Positions 1 to 6,488 of a stretch of DNA of 13,051 nt are shown piece by piece. Source of the DNA: Pseudomonadota bacterium (GTDB lineage: Bacteria > Pseudomonadota > Gammaproteobacteria > Xanthomonadales > Rhodanobacteraceae); assembly GCA_023412995.1 (NCBI GenBank), contig JAEZQS010000051.1, forward strand, positions 1-13,051. The letters are read 5' to 3'. How positions within the stretch are numbered: the stretch's first letter is position 1; every line of letters begins with the position of its first letter. The position numbers and the translations under genes are program-made. Below the pieces are notes generated by a model. The model did not search any database. It was not told where the DNA came from and was given only the letters and a program-made list of their open reading frames with translations.

Positions 1-63
1 GCGCAGGCCATCGGCCAGCGCCACCCCGAGGTCTTCGTCATCCTCGGCCAGCAGGATGCGCAT
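1..63 (-). CDS. Response regulator, OmpR type (N-terminal fragment)
   Basis: Only the first 21 codons are in the window; the gene runs off the left edge. The visible protein begins MRILLAEDDEDLG, the first beta strand and acidic pocket (Glu7, Asp8, Asp9) of a CheY-like receiver domain. Such starts are typical of OmpR/PhoB-family regulators such as QseB or PmrA, but the DNA-binding domain is not visible, so the subfamily is inferred. It starts 6 bp after the cytochrome b gene stop, on the same strand, so it is probably the third gene of the PepSY-cytochrome b operon, with a sensor kinase likely to follow. A PmrA-like direct repeat at 1039-1055 lies ahead of the operon and would fit autoregulation. 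Confidence 0.85.
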   Translation of the reverse strand, partial: MRILLAEDDEDLGVALADGLR

Positions 64-69
64 GCCGTC

Positions 70-672
70 TCAGCCTGCGCCCGGCGGCGTCAGCGGCAGG
101 GCCGTCGGCAGGTCTGCTGGCGATGGCGGCACCGGCGCCTCGCCATCTCCGGGTGCGAGCGCGCGCTTGCGTCCGTGCAGCATCGAGGCGACCAGGTTCT
201 CGCCGTAATGCCGGCTCTCGACGATGGCCGCCAGCACATGCAGGCCGACCAGCGACAGCACGCCCCAGGCCAGCAGCTCGTGCAGTTCCTCCAGCCATTC
301 CGCGCCGAAGAAGCGGTCGGTGGTCTGCAGCCACCCGGTGGTGCCGACGAGCACGATGCCGACCAGCAGCGCCAGCATCACCACGGCGGCGGCGGGGTTG
401 TGCCCCAGCCGCCTGCGCGAGCGTCCGGCCAGGCGCTCGCGCAGGTACGCCATCACCGCGCGTGGACCGCGTACCCAGTCGGTGAAACGGGCGTGGCGGC
501 TGCCGATGACGCCCCACACCAGCCGCAGCGCAACCAGCGCCAGTGCCGTGTAGCCGAGCCAGCGGTGTGCGGTGTCGCCGTCCTCCACCAGGAAGGCGGC
601 GAAGAAGCAGCCCGCCAGCGACCAGTGCACGATCCTGACCAGCGGGTCCCATACCTTGACCGATCCAGCCAT
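70..672 (-). CDS. Cytochrome b561-family membrane protein
   Basis: 200 aa, the usual length for the cytochrome b561 / Ni-Fe hydrogenase b-type subunit family of four-helix dihaem membrane proteins. Hydrophobic segments lie at roughly 12-29, 40-57, 95-113 and 132-152. Candidate haem ligands within or next to helices are His16 (IVHW), His36 (AHRW), His131 (LHEL) and His145 (GLHV); the family-typical GHNP motif is at 90-93. It probably moves electrons between the quinone pool and a periplasmic partner, which is not identifiable here. The tail (171-200) is Pro/Ala-rich and likely disordered. The start is supported by GGGAGGA about 8 bp upstream. It lies 29 bp after the PepSY gene and 6 bp before the response regulator, consistent with one operon. 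Confidence 0.88.
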   Translation of the reverse strand: MAGSVKVWDPLVRIVHWSLAGCFFAAFLVEDGDTAHRWLGYTALALVALRLVWGVIGSRHARFTDWVRGPRAVMAYLRERLAGRSRRRLGHNPAAAVVMLALLVGIVLVGTTGWLQTTDRFFGAEWLEELHELLAWGVLSLVGLHVLAAIVESRHYGENLVASMLHGRKRALAPGDGEAPVPPSPADLPTALPLTPPGAG

Positions 673-701
673 TGAGGTGTCCTCCCGTGGCCAGCGGCGG
701 C

Positions 702-983
702 TCAGCCCTTGCCGCCGCCGCGCTGCTTCACCACGCGCCCGTCGGTCGGATCGAAGTAGATCTCGACCTTGCGGCCCTGGGCGTCCTTGCCGTAGATCTC
801 GTAGCAGTTGCCGCTGACCTTGAACTTGTCGATGGTGTAGCCGCCATCGAGCACCTTCTGCTTCATGGCCGCCTCGGTCATCCAGGCATCGCGCGGTGCG
901 CTGGTGCAGTCGGGGGCGGCGAGCACGGCGCCGGAGCCGAGCAGGCCGGTGGCGAGGAAGGCGGCGAGGGAAAGGGTCTTCAT
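702..983 (-). CDS. Periplasmic PepSY-domain protein
   Basis: 93 aa. Residues 1-22 form a signal peptide (MKTLSLAAFL..., probable cleavage near VLAA/PD). The mature part is one PepSY-like domain: an amphipathic helix around WMTEAAMKQKVLDGGY, then strands including KFKVSGNCYEIYGKD and KVEIYFDPTDGRVV. The YEI.G.D..G...E...DP.DG.VV pattern is typical of the small PepSY_2 group. Cys25 and Cys60 could form a disulfide. Small secreted PepSY proteins often sit beside a cytochrome b561 and a two-component system, as here, and may tune the sensor kinase or bind a metal; that role is inferred. The start is fixed by AGGAGA 8 bp upstream and by the signal peptide; longer in-frame starts would spoil the signal sequence. 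Confidence 0.88.
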   Translation of the reverse strand: MKTLSLAAFLATGLLGSGAVLAAPDCTSAPRDAWMTEAAMKQKVLDGGYTIDKFKVSGNCYEIYGKDAQGRKVEIYFDPTDGRVVKQRGGGKG

Positions 984-1022
984 GCGGTTCTCCTGTGATG
1001 CGGGCGGGATGCCCACGAGCGC

Positions 1023-1055
1023 AGTAGACCCGCGGCAGCTTATGGCAGCCTTAAG
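1023..1055 (-). promoter_or_regulatory. PmrA/QseB-like box and -10 ahead of the PepSY operon
   Basis: Read on the minus strand, CTTAAG (1055-1050), 5 bp, then CATAAG (1044-1039) form a direct repeat with 11-bp spacing. This is close to the YTTAAK-N5-YTTAAK site known for PmrA-type OmpR regulators, with one mismatch in the second half. Ten bp further on is TCTACT (1028-1023), a 4/6 match to a -10 hexamer. It would place the transcription start near 1016, about 33 nt before the PepSY ATG, with the box at about -39 to -23. The repeat and spacing are seen directly; binding by the partially visible response regulator is inferred. Confidence 0.5.
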
Positions 1056-1075
1056 CGCGGTGGCGTGCGCCGCGC

Positions 1076-1462
1076 TCAGCCACCTGTCGCGTCGCGTCGG
1101 CGGATTTCCAGCGCGCCCATGTCGGCTGAAGCAGCCGCTGCCTCGGGCGCGGCAGGCTCCGCGGCAGCCGCTGCCGCATTGGCGGCCTCCAGCCGCGCAA
1201 GCAACGCCTGCGCCTGTTCCTGGTAGGCGCGCCAGGACGACTCGAACTGGCCCTCGCGCGGGGTCGTGCGCGCGATCCGCGCCACCAGGCCCTCCAGCTG
1301 CTCGAGCTGGCCGTACACCCGCTGCACCTCGTCCAGCGCCTGCTGGTGCTCGCCGAGCGTCACCAGCAGCACCTTGCGGTCGCGGCACACGCCGATGCAG
1401 GTCTGCGGCGCCTCGATGCGGCCGCAGCCGATGCACTGCCAGGCATTGATGTAGTCAGCCAT
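1076..1462 (-). CDS. Small cytoplasmic protein with a four-Cys cluster (unknown function)
   Basis: 128 aa, no signal peptide. The N-terminus has Cys10, Cys13, Cys22 and Cys26 (CIGCG ... CIGVC), a CxxC-N8-CxxxC arrangement that could bind zinc or an iron-sulfur cluster. Residues about 35-95 are helical and probably coiled-coil, with heptad-like Leu/Val (LGEHQQALDEVQRVYGQLEQ). Residues 95-115 are an Ala-rich linker, followed by a charged tail. I do not recognise a named family with certainty. Its start overlaps the end of the secreted-protein gene by 8 bp, so the two are translationally coupled and probably share the FNR-like-box promoter. The start at 1462 is preferred because it precedes the Cys cluster and has AAGGG upstream; longer in-frame starts run through the neighbouring gene. 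Confidence 0.75.
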   Translation of the reverse strand: MADYINAWQCIGCGRIEAPQTCIGVCRDRKVLLVTLGEHQQALDEVQRVYGQLEQLEGLVARIARTTPREGQFESSWRAYQEQAQALLARLEAANAAAAAAEPAAPEAAAASADMGALEIRRRDATGG

Positions 1463-1967
1463 TGCCCTTGCCGCCCTTCGCGTCGCGCGCATCCGCCGCA
1501 TCGCCTTCTGCCGCGCGCGCCGCCGGATCGTCGAACAGGCGCGGGTAATCGGCCACCGCCGAGCGCATCGCCGCGATGGCGCCGGTGTCGGCGGGATCGG
1601 CTTCGAAGCGCTGCACAGCCGTGAGCAGCGGCACCAGCATCGCGTGCAGGGCGGCATCGGCATCCGCCGCGAGGCGGCAATTGGCGAACATGTAGCGGGT
1701 CGCGTCCTTCACCTCGCCGACCTTTTCGACGGCAAGTCCCTGCGGCATGTGTCCCATCTCGTAGTGGCGGAGCTCATCCAGCGCGGTGCGCACGCGCGCC
1801 ATGCCCTCGCGCAATGGCGCATCGGTGGCCCAGCCGCCCGCCGGTGCGGCCGCGGGCGCGCCGTGCACGGCGTGCGACTGGGCGTGGACCGGGCCCTCCT
1901 GTGCCGTCGCCATCGGCGCCAGCACGAGCCCGCCGGCAAGCACGCACGCCAGGATTGCAGTGTTCAT
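1455..1967 (-). CDS. Secreted helical protein, possibly DnrO-like
   Basis: 170 aa with a signal peptide (1-22, cleavage near MATA/Q). A His-bearing stretch (His28, His32, His35) is followed by a mainly helical domain (about 50-145) containing WATDAPLREGM, HYEMGHM (His68, His73), FANC (Cys97) and ALHAML (His108). The scattered His, Met and Cys residues could bind a metal or haem, but no standard haem motif is present. From memory the WATDAPLREGM...MGH pattern resembles proteins annotated DnrO near denitrification genes; I could not verify this. The tail (150-170) is Ala/Asp/Gly/Lys-rich. GGAGGA sits about 7 bp before the ATG at 1967 and fixes the start. An FNR/Dnr-like box 66 bp upstream supports anaerobic or nitric-oxide control. 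Confidence 0.75.
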   Translation of the reverse strand: MNTAILACVLAGGLVLAPMATAQEGPVHAQSHAVHGAPAAAPAGGWATDAPLREGMARVRTALDELRHYEMGHMPQGLAVEKVGEVKDATRYMFANCRLAADADAALHAMLVPLLTAVQRFEADPADTGAIAAMRSAVADYPRLFDDPAARAAEGDAADARDAKGGKGNG

Positions 1968-2004
1968 GGTCGATTCCTCCTGCGGCCCGATGGCCGATGT
2001 CCGC

Positions 2005-2010
2005 AGCATA
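2005..2010 (-). promoter_or_regulatory. -10 hexamer of the secreted-protein promoter
   Basis: TATGCT on the minus strand matches TATAAT at four of six positions. Its centre is exactly 32 bp downstream of the centre of the FNR-like box at 2033-2046. That is the spacing of class II FNR/Dnr-activated promoters (activator at -41.5). The predicted start is near 1998, giving a leader of about 31 nt that contains the GGAGGA ribosome site. Confidence 0.5.
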
Positions 2011-2032
2011 GGCGCGGCGGGCGCAACGGGCG

Positions 2033-2046
2033 CTGATCCAGGTCAA
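2033..2046. promoter_or_regulatory. FNR/Anr/Dnr-like box in a divergent promoter
   Basis: CTGAT-CCAG-GTCAA (minus strand TTGAC-CTGG-ATCAG) differs at two positions from the TTGAT-N4-ATCAA consensus of FNR/Anr/Dnr regulators and keeps the TGA/TCA cores. It lies in the 114-bp gap between the divergent secreted-protein gene (ATG at 1967) and the P-type ATPase gene (ATG at 2082). Spacing to a minus-strand -10 fits class II activation. For the plus strand, -41.5 geometry would put the start near 2081, right at the ATPase ATG, and no good -10 is visible there. Palindrome and geometry are seen; the bound protein is inferred. Confidence 0.55.
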
Positions 2047-2081
2047 CCCCGCGGCGGCGGGAACCGTGCGAAGCTTGCACC

Positions 2082-4628
2082 ATGCACACGGCCCAGCCGC
2101 GCCCGCCACGCGACCTGCAAGGGCTCGACCCCGCCGAGGCGGAGCGCCGCCTTGCGCGCGACGGCCCCAACCTGCTGCCGGGCGCGGCCCCGCGCACCTT
2201 CCTTTCGATCATCGCCTCGGTGCTGGTCGAGCCGATGTTCCTCATGCTGCTGGTGGCGGGGCTCCTCTACCTCGCCCTTGGCGACCGCGCGGAGGCGGTG
2301 TTCCTGCTCGCGTCGGTGCTGGTCGTCATCGGCATCACCCTGGCGCAGGAGCGCAAGACGCAGCGCGCGCTCGAATCGCTGCGCGAGCTGTCCGCGCCGC
2401 GAGCGCTGGTGGTGCGCGGCGGCGAGGAACGGCGCATCGCCGGCCGCGACGTGGTGGTCGGCGACCTGCTGGTGCTGCACGAAGGCGACCGCATTGCCGC
2501 CGACGCCCGCCTGCTGGATGGCCAGCTCGACGTGGACGAATCGCTCCTGACCGGCGAGCCGGTGCCGGTTCCGAAGCTGGCGGGCGCGGAACGCAGCGCG
2601 CTGTTCGGCGCCTGCGTGGTCACCCGCGGCGTCGGCACCGCCGAGGTGACGGCGACGGCAGGCGCCACGGCGGTCGGACGCATCGGCGAGGGGCTGGCGG
2701 GCACGCGCGAGCCGGTCTCCGGCCTGCAGCGCGCCTCGCGCACGCTGATCCGGCGCCTTACGATCGCCGCGCTGCTGATGGCGGGTGGCTACACCCTGCT
2801 CGGCTGGCTGTGGAACGGCCACGGGCTGCTGCAGAGCGTGCTGGCGGGCATCGCGCTCGCGATGGCGATCCTGCCGGAGGAAATCCCGGTCATCCTGACC
2901 GTCTTCCTGGCCCTGGGTGCCTGGCGCCTGTCGCGCAACAAGGTGCTGACCCGGCGCATTCCCGCAGTCGAGTCGCTCGGCGCCATCACGGTGCTGGCGG
3001 CGGACAAGACCGGCACGCTCACGCGCAACCGCATGCAGGTGGCCGAACTCGATGTCGCGGGGATGCCCTTCCGCGATGCCGGGGCCCCTGGCGACATGCC
3101 GGAGTTCTTCCACGAACTGGTCGAGTTCGCCATGCTGGCGACGCCGGCCGATCCGTTCGACCCGATGGAAAAGGCGATCCACGCCTTCGGCCTGCGCTGG
3201 CTTGCCGGCACCGAGCACGTGCACGCGGACTGGTCGCCCGAGTTCGGCTACGGCCTGTCGCCGGACATCCTGGCGATTACCCACGTGTTCCGCGGCGATG
3301 CGCGCACGCTGCACCTGCTGGCCACCAAGGGTGCGCCCGAAGCGGTGATCGACCTCTGCCACCTGGGCGCGGGCGACGCCGCGGCGATCCTCGCACGGGT
3401 GCAGGCGATGGCGATGCGTGGCCTGCGCGTGCTCGGCGTGGCGCGGGGCGAATGGCGGGGCAGCGAATGGCCCCGCAGCCAGCACGACTTCACGTTCCGC
3501 TTCCTCGGCCTGGTCGGCTTCGTCGATCCGCCGCGCGACGACGTGCCGGCTGCGCTGGCCGAATGCCGCCGCGCCGGCGTGCGCGTGGTGATGCTCACCG
3601 GCGACCATCCCGAGACCGCGCGCGCGATCGCCCGGCAGGTCGGCCTGAGCGAGCGCGCGGACGTCGTCACGGGCAACGACATCGACGCACTGGACGATGC
3701 CCGGCTGAGCGAGCGCCTGCGCCACGCCGACATCTGCGCGCGCCTGCAGCCGGAACAGAAGCTGCGCCTGGTGCGCCTGCTGCAGGGCGACGGCGAGGTG
3801 GTCGCGATGACCGGCGACGGGGTCAACGATGCGCCCGCGCTGAAGGCTGCCGACGTGGGGATCGCGATGGGCGAACGCGGCACCGACGTCGCTCGCGAAG
3901 CGGCCGACCTGGTGCTGCTGGACGACAGTTTCGCCAGCATCGTCGGCGCGATCCGCCAGGGCCGCCGCATCTACGACAACATCACCCGCGCCAGCCGCTT
4001 CGTGTTCGCCGTGCACATGCCGATCATCGCGCTTGCGCTGGTGCCGGCACTGCTGCACTGGCCGGTGCTGCTGATGCCGGTGCACATCGTGCTGCTGGAG
4101 CTGCTGATCGATCCTGCCTGCTCGATCCTGTTCGAGGCGGAACCGGAAGCCGCCGACATCATGCAGCGGCCACCGCGCGATCCGGCCGTCTCCCCCTTCG
4201 CCTGGTCCAACCTCGGTTACGGCATCGTCCAGGGCCTCGGCTTCGCCGCCATCCTGCTGGCCGGCCACCGCCTGCTGGCCGCCACCGGCGGCAGCGAAGC
4301 CGTGGTTCGTGGCGCGGTGTTCATCGCTTTGGTGGCCGGCGTCCTGTTGCTGACCCTCGCCAACCGCGTCCCCGCGCGCGCGCCCGCGGCGTCAGGCACG
4401 CCGCCGAACCCCTGGCGACTGCGCATGGTGGCGGCCCTGCTGCTGATGCTGGCCAGCGTGTTCGCCCTGCCACTCCTGCGCGACCTGATGGGCGTGGCGG
4501 TGCCGGATGCACGGGCCCTGCTTGCCGCCGCGGGAATGGTCCTCGCCGGGCTCGCGTGGCTCGAAGGCTTGCGCTACGCACGGCACCACCGCGGGCATCC
4601 GCGCCCGCCATCGAAGGAGGCTGCATGA
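2082..4628 (+). CDS. Cation-transporting P-type ATPase
   Basis: 848 aa inner-membrane ion pump, complete. It has an N-terminal cation-ATPase domain (about 12-60), an actuator loop with TGEP at 157-160 in place of TGES, and the phosphorylated Asp308 in DKTGTLT. The nucleotide-binding KGAPE is at 416-420, MLTGD at 504-508 and the hinge GDGVND at 578-583. Helices cluster at about 38-90, 220-285 and 640-840. The M4 site reads PEEIP (265-269), not the PEGLP of classical Ca2+ pumps, and M6 carries LLIDPACS (about 674-681). There is no N-terminal CxxC domain or CPC motif, so it is not a P1B heavy-metal pump. It looks P2-like, with substrate unassigned. No clear Shine-Dalgarno precedes the ATG. The stop overlaps the next gene's start (ATGA), and an FNR-like box lies 36 bp upstream. 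Confidence 0.93.
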   Translation: MHTAQPRPPRDLQGLDPAEAERRLARDGPNLLPGAAPRTFLSIIASVLVEPMFLMLLVAGLLYLALGDRAEAVFLLASVLVVIGITLAQERKTQRALESLRELSAPRALVVRGGEERRIAGRDVVVGDLLVLHEGDRIAADARLLDGQLDVDESLLTGEPVPVPKLAGAERSALFGACVVTRGVGTAEVTATAGATAVGRIGEGLAGTREPVSGLQRASRTLIRRLTIAALLMAGGYTLLGWLWNGHGLLQSVLAGIALAMAILPEEIPVILTVFLALGAWRLSRNKVLTRRIPAVESLGAITVLAADKTGTLTRNRMQVAELDVAGMPFRDAGAPGDMPEFFHELVEFAMLATPADPFDPMEKAIHAFGLRWLAGTEHVHADWSPEFGYGLSPDILAITHVFRGDARTLHLLATKGAPEAVIDLCHLGAGDAAAILARVQAMAMRGLRVLGVARGEWRGSEWPRSQHDFTFRFLGLVGFVDPPRDDVPAALAECRRAGVRVVMLTGDHPETARAIARQVGLSERADVVTGNDIDALDDARLSERLRHADICARLQPEQKLRLVRLLQGDGEVVAMTGDGVNDAPALKAADVGIAMGERGTDVAREAADLVLLDDSFASIVGAIRQGRRIYDNITRASRFVFAVHMPIIALALVPALLHWPVLLMPVHIVLLELLIDPACSILFEAEPEAADIMQRPPRDPAVSPFAWSNLGYGIVQGLGFAAILLAGHRLLAATGGSEAVVRGAVFIALVAGVLLLTLANRVPARAPAASGTPPNPWRLRMVAALLLMLASVFALPLLRDLMGVAVPDARALLAAAGMVLAGLAWLEGLRYARHHRGHPRPPSKEAA

Positions 4629-6016
4629 TCGAGTACCGCTGCCACGGCGCCGCGCGCCAGGTGACCGGCTCCTGCCACCTGGTCGCCTGCAACGACCGCC
4701 GCGTGCTGGTCGACTGCGGCCTGTTCCAGGGCAGCCAGGATGTCGAGCGCGCCAACGCGGGGCCGTTCGGCTTCGACCCGGCCGGGATCGACGTGCTGCT
4801 GCTCACCCACGCCCACCTGGACCATTGCGGGCGCATCCCGAAGCTGGTGCGTGACGGATTCCGCGGCCGCATCCTGGCGACCGCCGCAACGCGCGAGCTG
4901 GCGCGCGTGGTGATGCTGGACGCGGCGAGCCTGCAGGAGGAGGAAGCACGCCGCGCGCAACGGCGCAACCGCAGCGGCGACGCCGACGCGGAGCCGCTCT
5001 ACACCACGGACGACGCCCTGCACGCACTCGACTTCTTCGGCCCGGACGTCGCCTACGGCGAACGGGTCGCCGTCACCGACGGCGTGCACGCGTGCTTTCT
5101 CGATGCCGGGCACATCCTCGGCTCCGCCTCGATCCTGCTCGAGCTGGACGATGGCGAGCGGCCATGCCGGATGGTGTTTTCCGGCGACCTCGGCAATCCC
5201 GGACGTCCCATCGTGCGCGATCCCCAGCCGGCCCCGGCGGCCGACTATGTGGTGATGGAATCGACCTACGGCGACCGCCCGCACCGGTCGCTGCCCGACT
5301 CGATCGCGGAAATGTACCAGGCCATCCGCGAGACGATGGCACGCCATGGCAATGTCATCATCCCGACATTCGCACTCGAGCGCGCGCAGGAAATCCTCTA
5401 CTACCTCCATCGCGGGCTGCGCGAAGGCCTGCTGCCGCCACACCTGCGCGTGTTCCTCGATTCCCCCATGGCGATCTCGGCCACCGCCATCTTCCGCCGC
5501 CATCCCGAGTGCTTCGACGAAGCCTTCCGCGCCGAACTCGCGCATGGCGACCCGTTCGCGATGCCGGGCCTCCATTTCACGCGCGAGACAAGCGAATCGA
5601 TGGCGATCAACAGCATCGACGGCGGCGCGGTGATCCTGGCCGGATCGGGCATGTGCAACGGCGGGCGCGTGCGCCACCACCTCAAGCACAACCTCTGGCG
5701 CGACCGCGCCAGCATCGTGTTCGTCGGTTTCGCCGCCGAAGGTTCGCTGGCGCGGCGCATCGTCGATGGCGCGAGCCACGTGCGCCTGTTCAACGAGGAC
5801 ATTCCGGTGCGGGCGCAGGTGTGGACGATCAACGGCTTCTCGGCGCACGCGGCGCAGCCCACCCTGCTGGCCTGGCTGGGCGACGCGCCGCGGCGAAAGG
5901 TGTTCCTGGTCCATGGCGAACCCGGGCGCGGCATGCTGGCGCTGCAGGAGAAGCTGCGCGACGGCGGTTTCGACTGCGGGCTGCCCGAAACCGGCGAGGC
6001 CCTCAGGATCGGCTGA
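4625..6016 (+). CDS. Beta-CASP metallo-beta-lactamase, RNase-like
   Basis: 463 aa, a full-length bacterial protein of the CPSF73/YSH1-like beta-CASP family, which cut or trim RNA using two zinc ions. Zinc-ligand motifs are visible: HAHLDH at 62-67, His163 in DAGHILGS, and Asp188 in SGDLG. Beta-CASP features follow: MESTYGDR at 211-218 (motif A), SGMCNGGRVRHHL with His351/352 (motif B region), GFSAHA (His408), and LVHGE with His430 (motif C). No signal peptide is present, so it should be cytoplasmic. AAGGAGG lies just before the ATG, inside the ATPase gene. The ATGA overlap with the ATPase argues for co-production. Its 3' end overlaps the convergent OsmC gene by 14 bp. RNase activity is inferred from family motifs; the RNA target and the link to ion pumping are unknown. 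Confidence 0.92.
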   Translation: MIEYRCHGAARQVTGSCHLVACNDRRVLVDCGLFQGSQDVERANAGPFGFDPAGIDVLLLTHAHLDHCGRIPKLVRDGFRGRILATAATRELARVVMLDAASLQEEEARRAQRRNRSGDADAEPLYTTDDALHALDFFGPDVAYGERVAVTDGVHACFLDAGHILGSASILLELDDGERPCRMVFSGDLGNPGRPIVRDPQPAPAADYVVMESTYGDRPHRSLPDSIAEMYQAIRETMARHGNVIIPTFALERAQEILYYLHRGLREGLLPPHLRVFLDSPMAISATAIFRRHPECFDEAFRAELAHGDPFAMPGLHFTRETSESMAINSIDGGAVILAGSGMCNGGRVRHHLKHNLWRDRASIVFVGFAAEGSLARRIVDGASHVRLFNEDIPVRAQVWTINGFSAHAAQPTLLAWLGDAPRRKVFLVHGEPGRGMLALQEKLRDGGFDCGLPETGEALRIG

Positions 6017-6488
6017 GCCCGCCCTGCGCCGGCGCGACGTGCACCACCTTGCCGGTACCGTCCTGCACGGTGACGCCCACGGGAATGCCGGCGCGGACGC
6101 TTTCGGTCACGACGCAGAACTCCTCGAACTGGCCGAGCAGGCGCTCGGCGAACGCGTAGTCGGCGACCGCTTCCGGCAGGGTGATGCGCACGTCGATGTG
6201 GGCCACGCGCAGGCGGTCGCGTTCGTTGCGTTCCAGCCGGGCCTTCGCATGGGTCACCAGGGTGCCGGGCCGGTTCCTGAACTTGCGCAGCGAGAACAGC
6301 AGGCTCGCGCTGAGGCAGTTGGCGACCGCGGCCACCAGCATCCGCGAGGGATTCGGGCCACGGCTTGCGCCCTGGGGCGGCGGCTCGTCGCTGAGCAGGT
6401 CCGGGATCGCGGTGTCGTCGAACTCGATGCGGAAGACGAAGTCCTCTTCCTGGGTCAGCGTGAGGGTGAACTCCTGGATCTCGCTCAT
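6003..6488 (-). CDS. OsmC/Ohr-family protein
   Basis: 161 aa, normal for the family. It has the two hallmark cysteines: Cys58 in AAVANCLSASL, and Cys125 in EEFCVVTESVRAGIPV, 67 residues apart as in OsmC/Ohr peroxidases. GPNPSRMLV precedes Cys58. Family members are cytoplasmic dimers that reduce organic hydroperoxides, and some act on or respond to sulfane sulfur. The insert with DEPPPQGASRG is longer than in classical Ohr, so it belongs to the wider OsmC-like group. The ATG overlaps the RND permease stop (ATGA), making it the last gene of the sulfide operon, with a likely role in removing peroxides or persulfides made during sulfide oxidation (inferred). No separate promoter is visible. It ends inside the convergent beta-CASP gene. 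Confidence 0.92.
   Translation of the reverse strand: MSEIQEFTLTLTQEEDFVFRIEFDDTAIPDLLSDEPPPQGASRGPNPSRMLVAAVANCLSASLLFSLRKFRNRPGTLVTHAKARLERNERDRLRVAHIDVRITLPEAVADYAFAERLLGQFEEFCVVTESVRAGIPVGVTVQDGTGKVVHVAPAQGGLSRS

Noticed and set aside
2043..4268. Long minus-strand open frame opposite the P-type ATPase
   Set aside because: Low-complexity Arg/His/Gln/Ala translation with no recognisable motif; the plus strand carries every P-type ATPase motif in order.
4574..5914. Minus-strand open frame opposite the beta-CASP gene
   Set aside because: No motifs, biased composition, and exact overlap with a gene showing all zinc and beta-CASP motifs.
6026..6035. Palindrome GCGCCGGCGC as a terminator for the ATPase/beta-CASP operon
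   Set aside because: It has no loop and no following T tract, and it lies in the coding region of the OsmC gene. Such GC palindromes are common by chance here.
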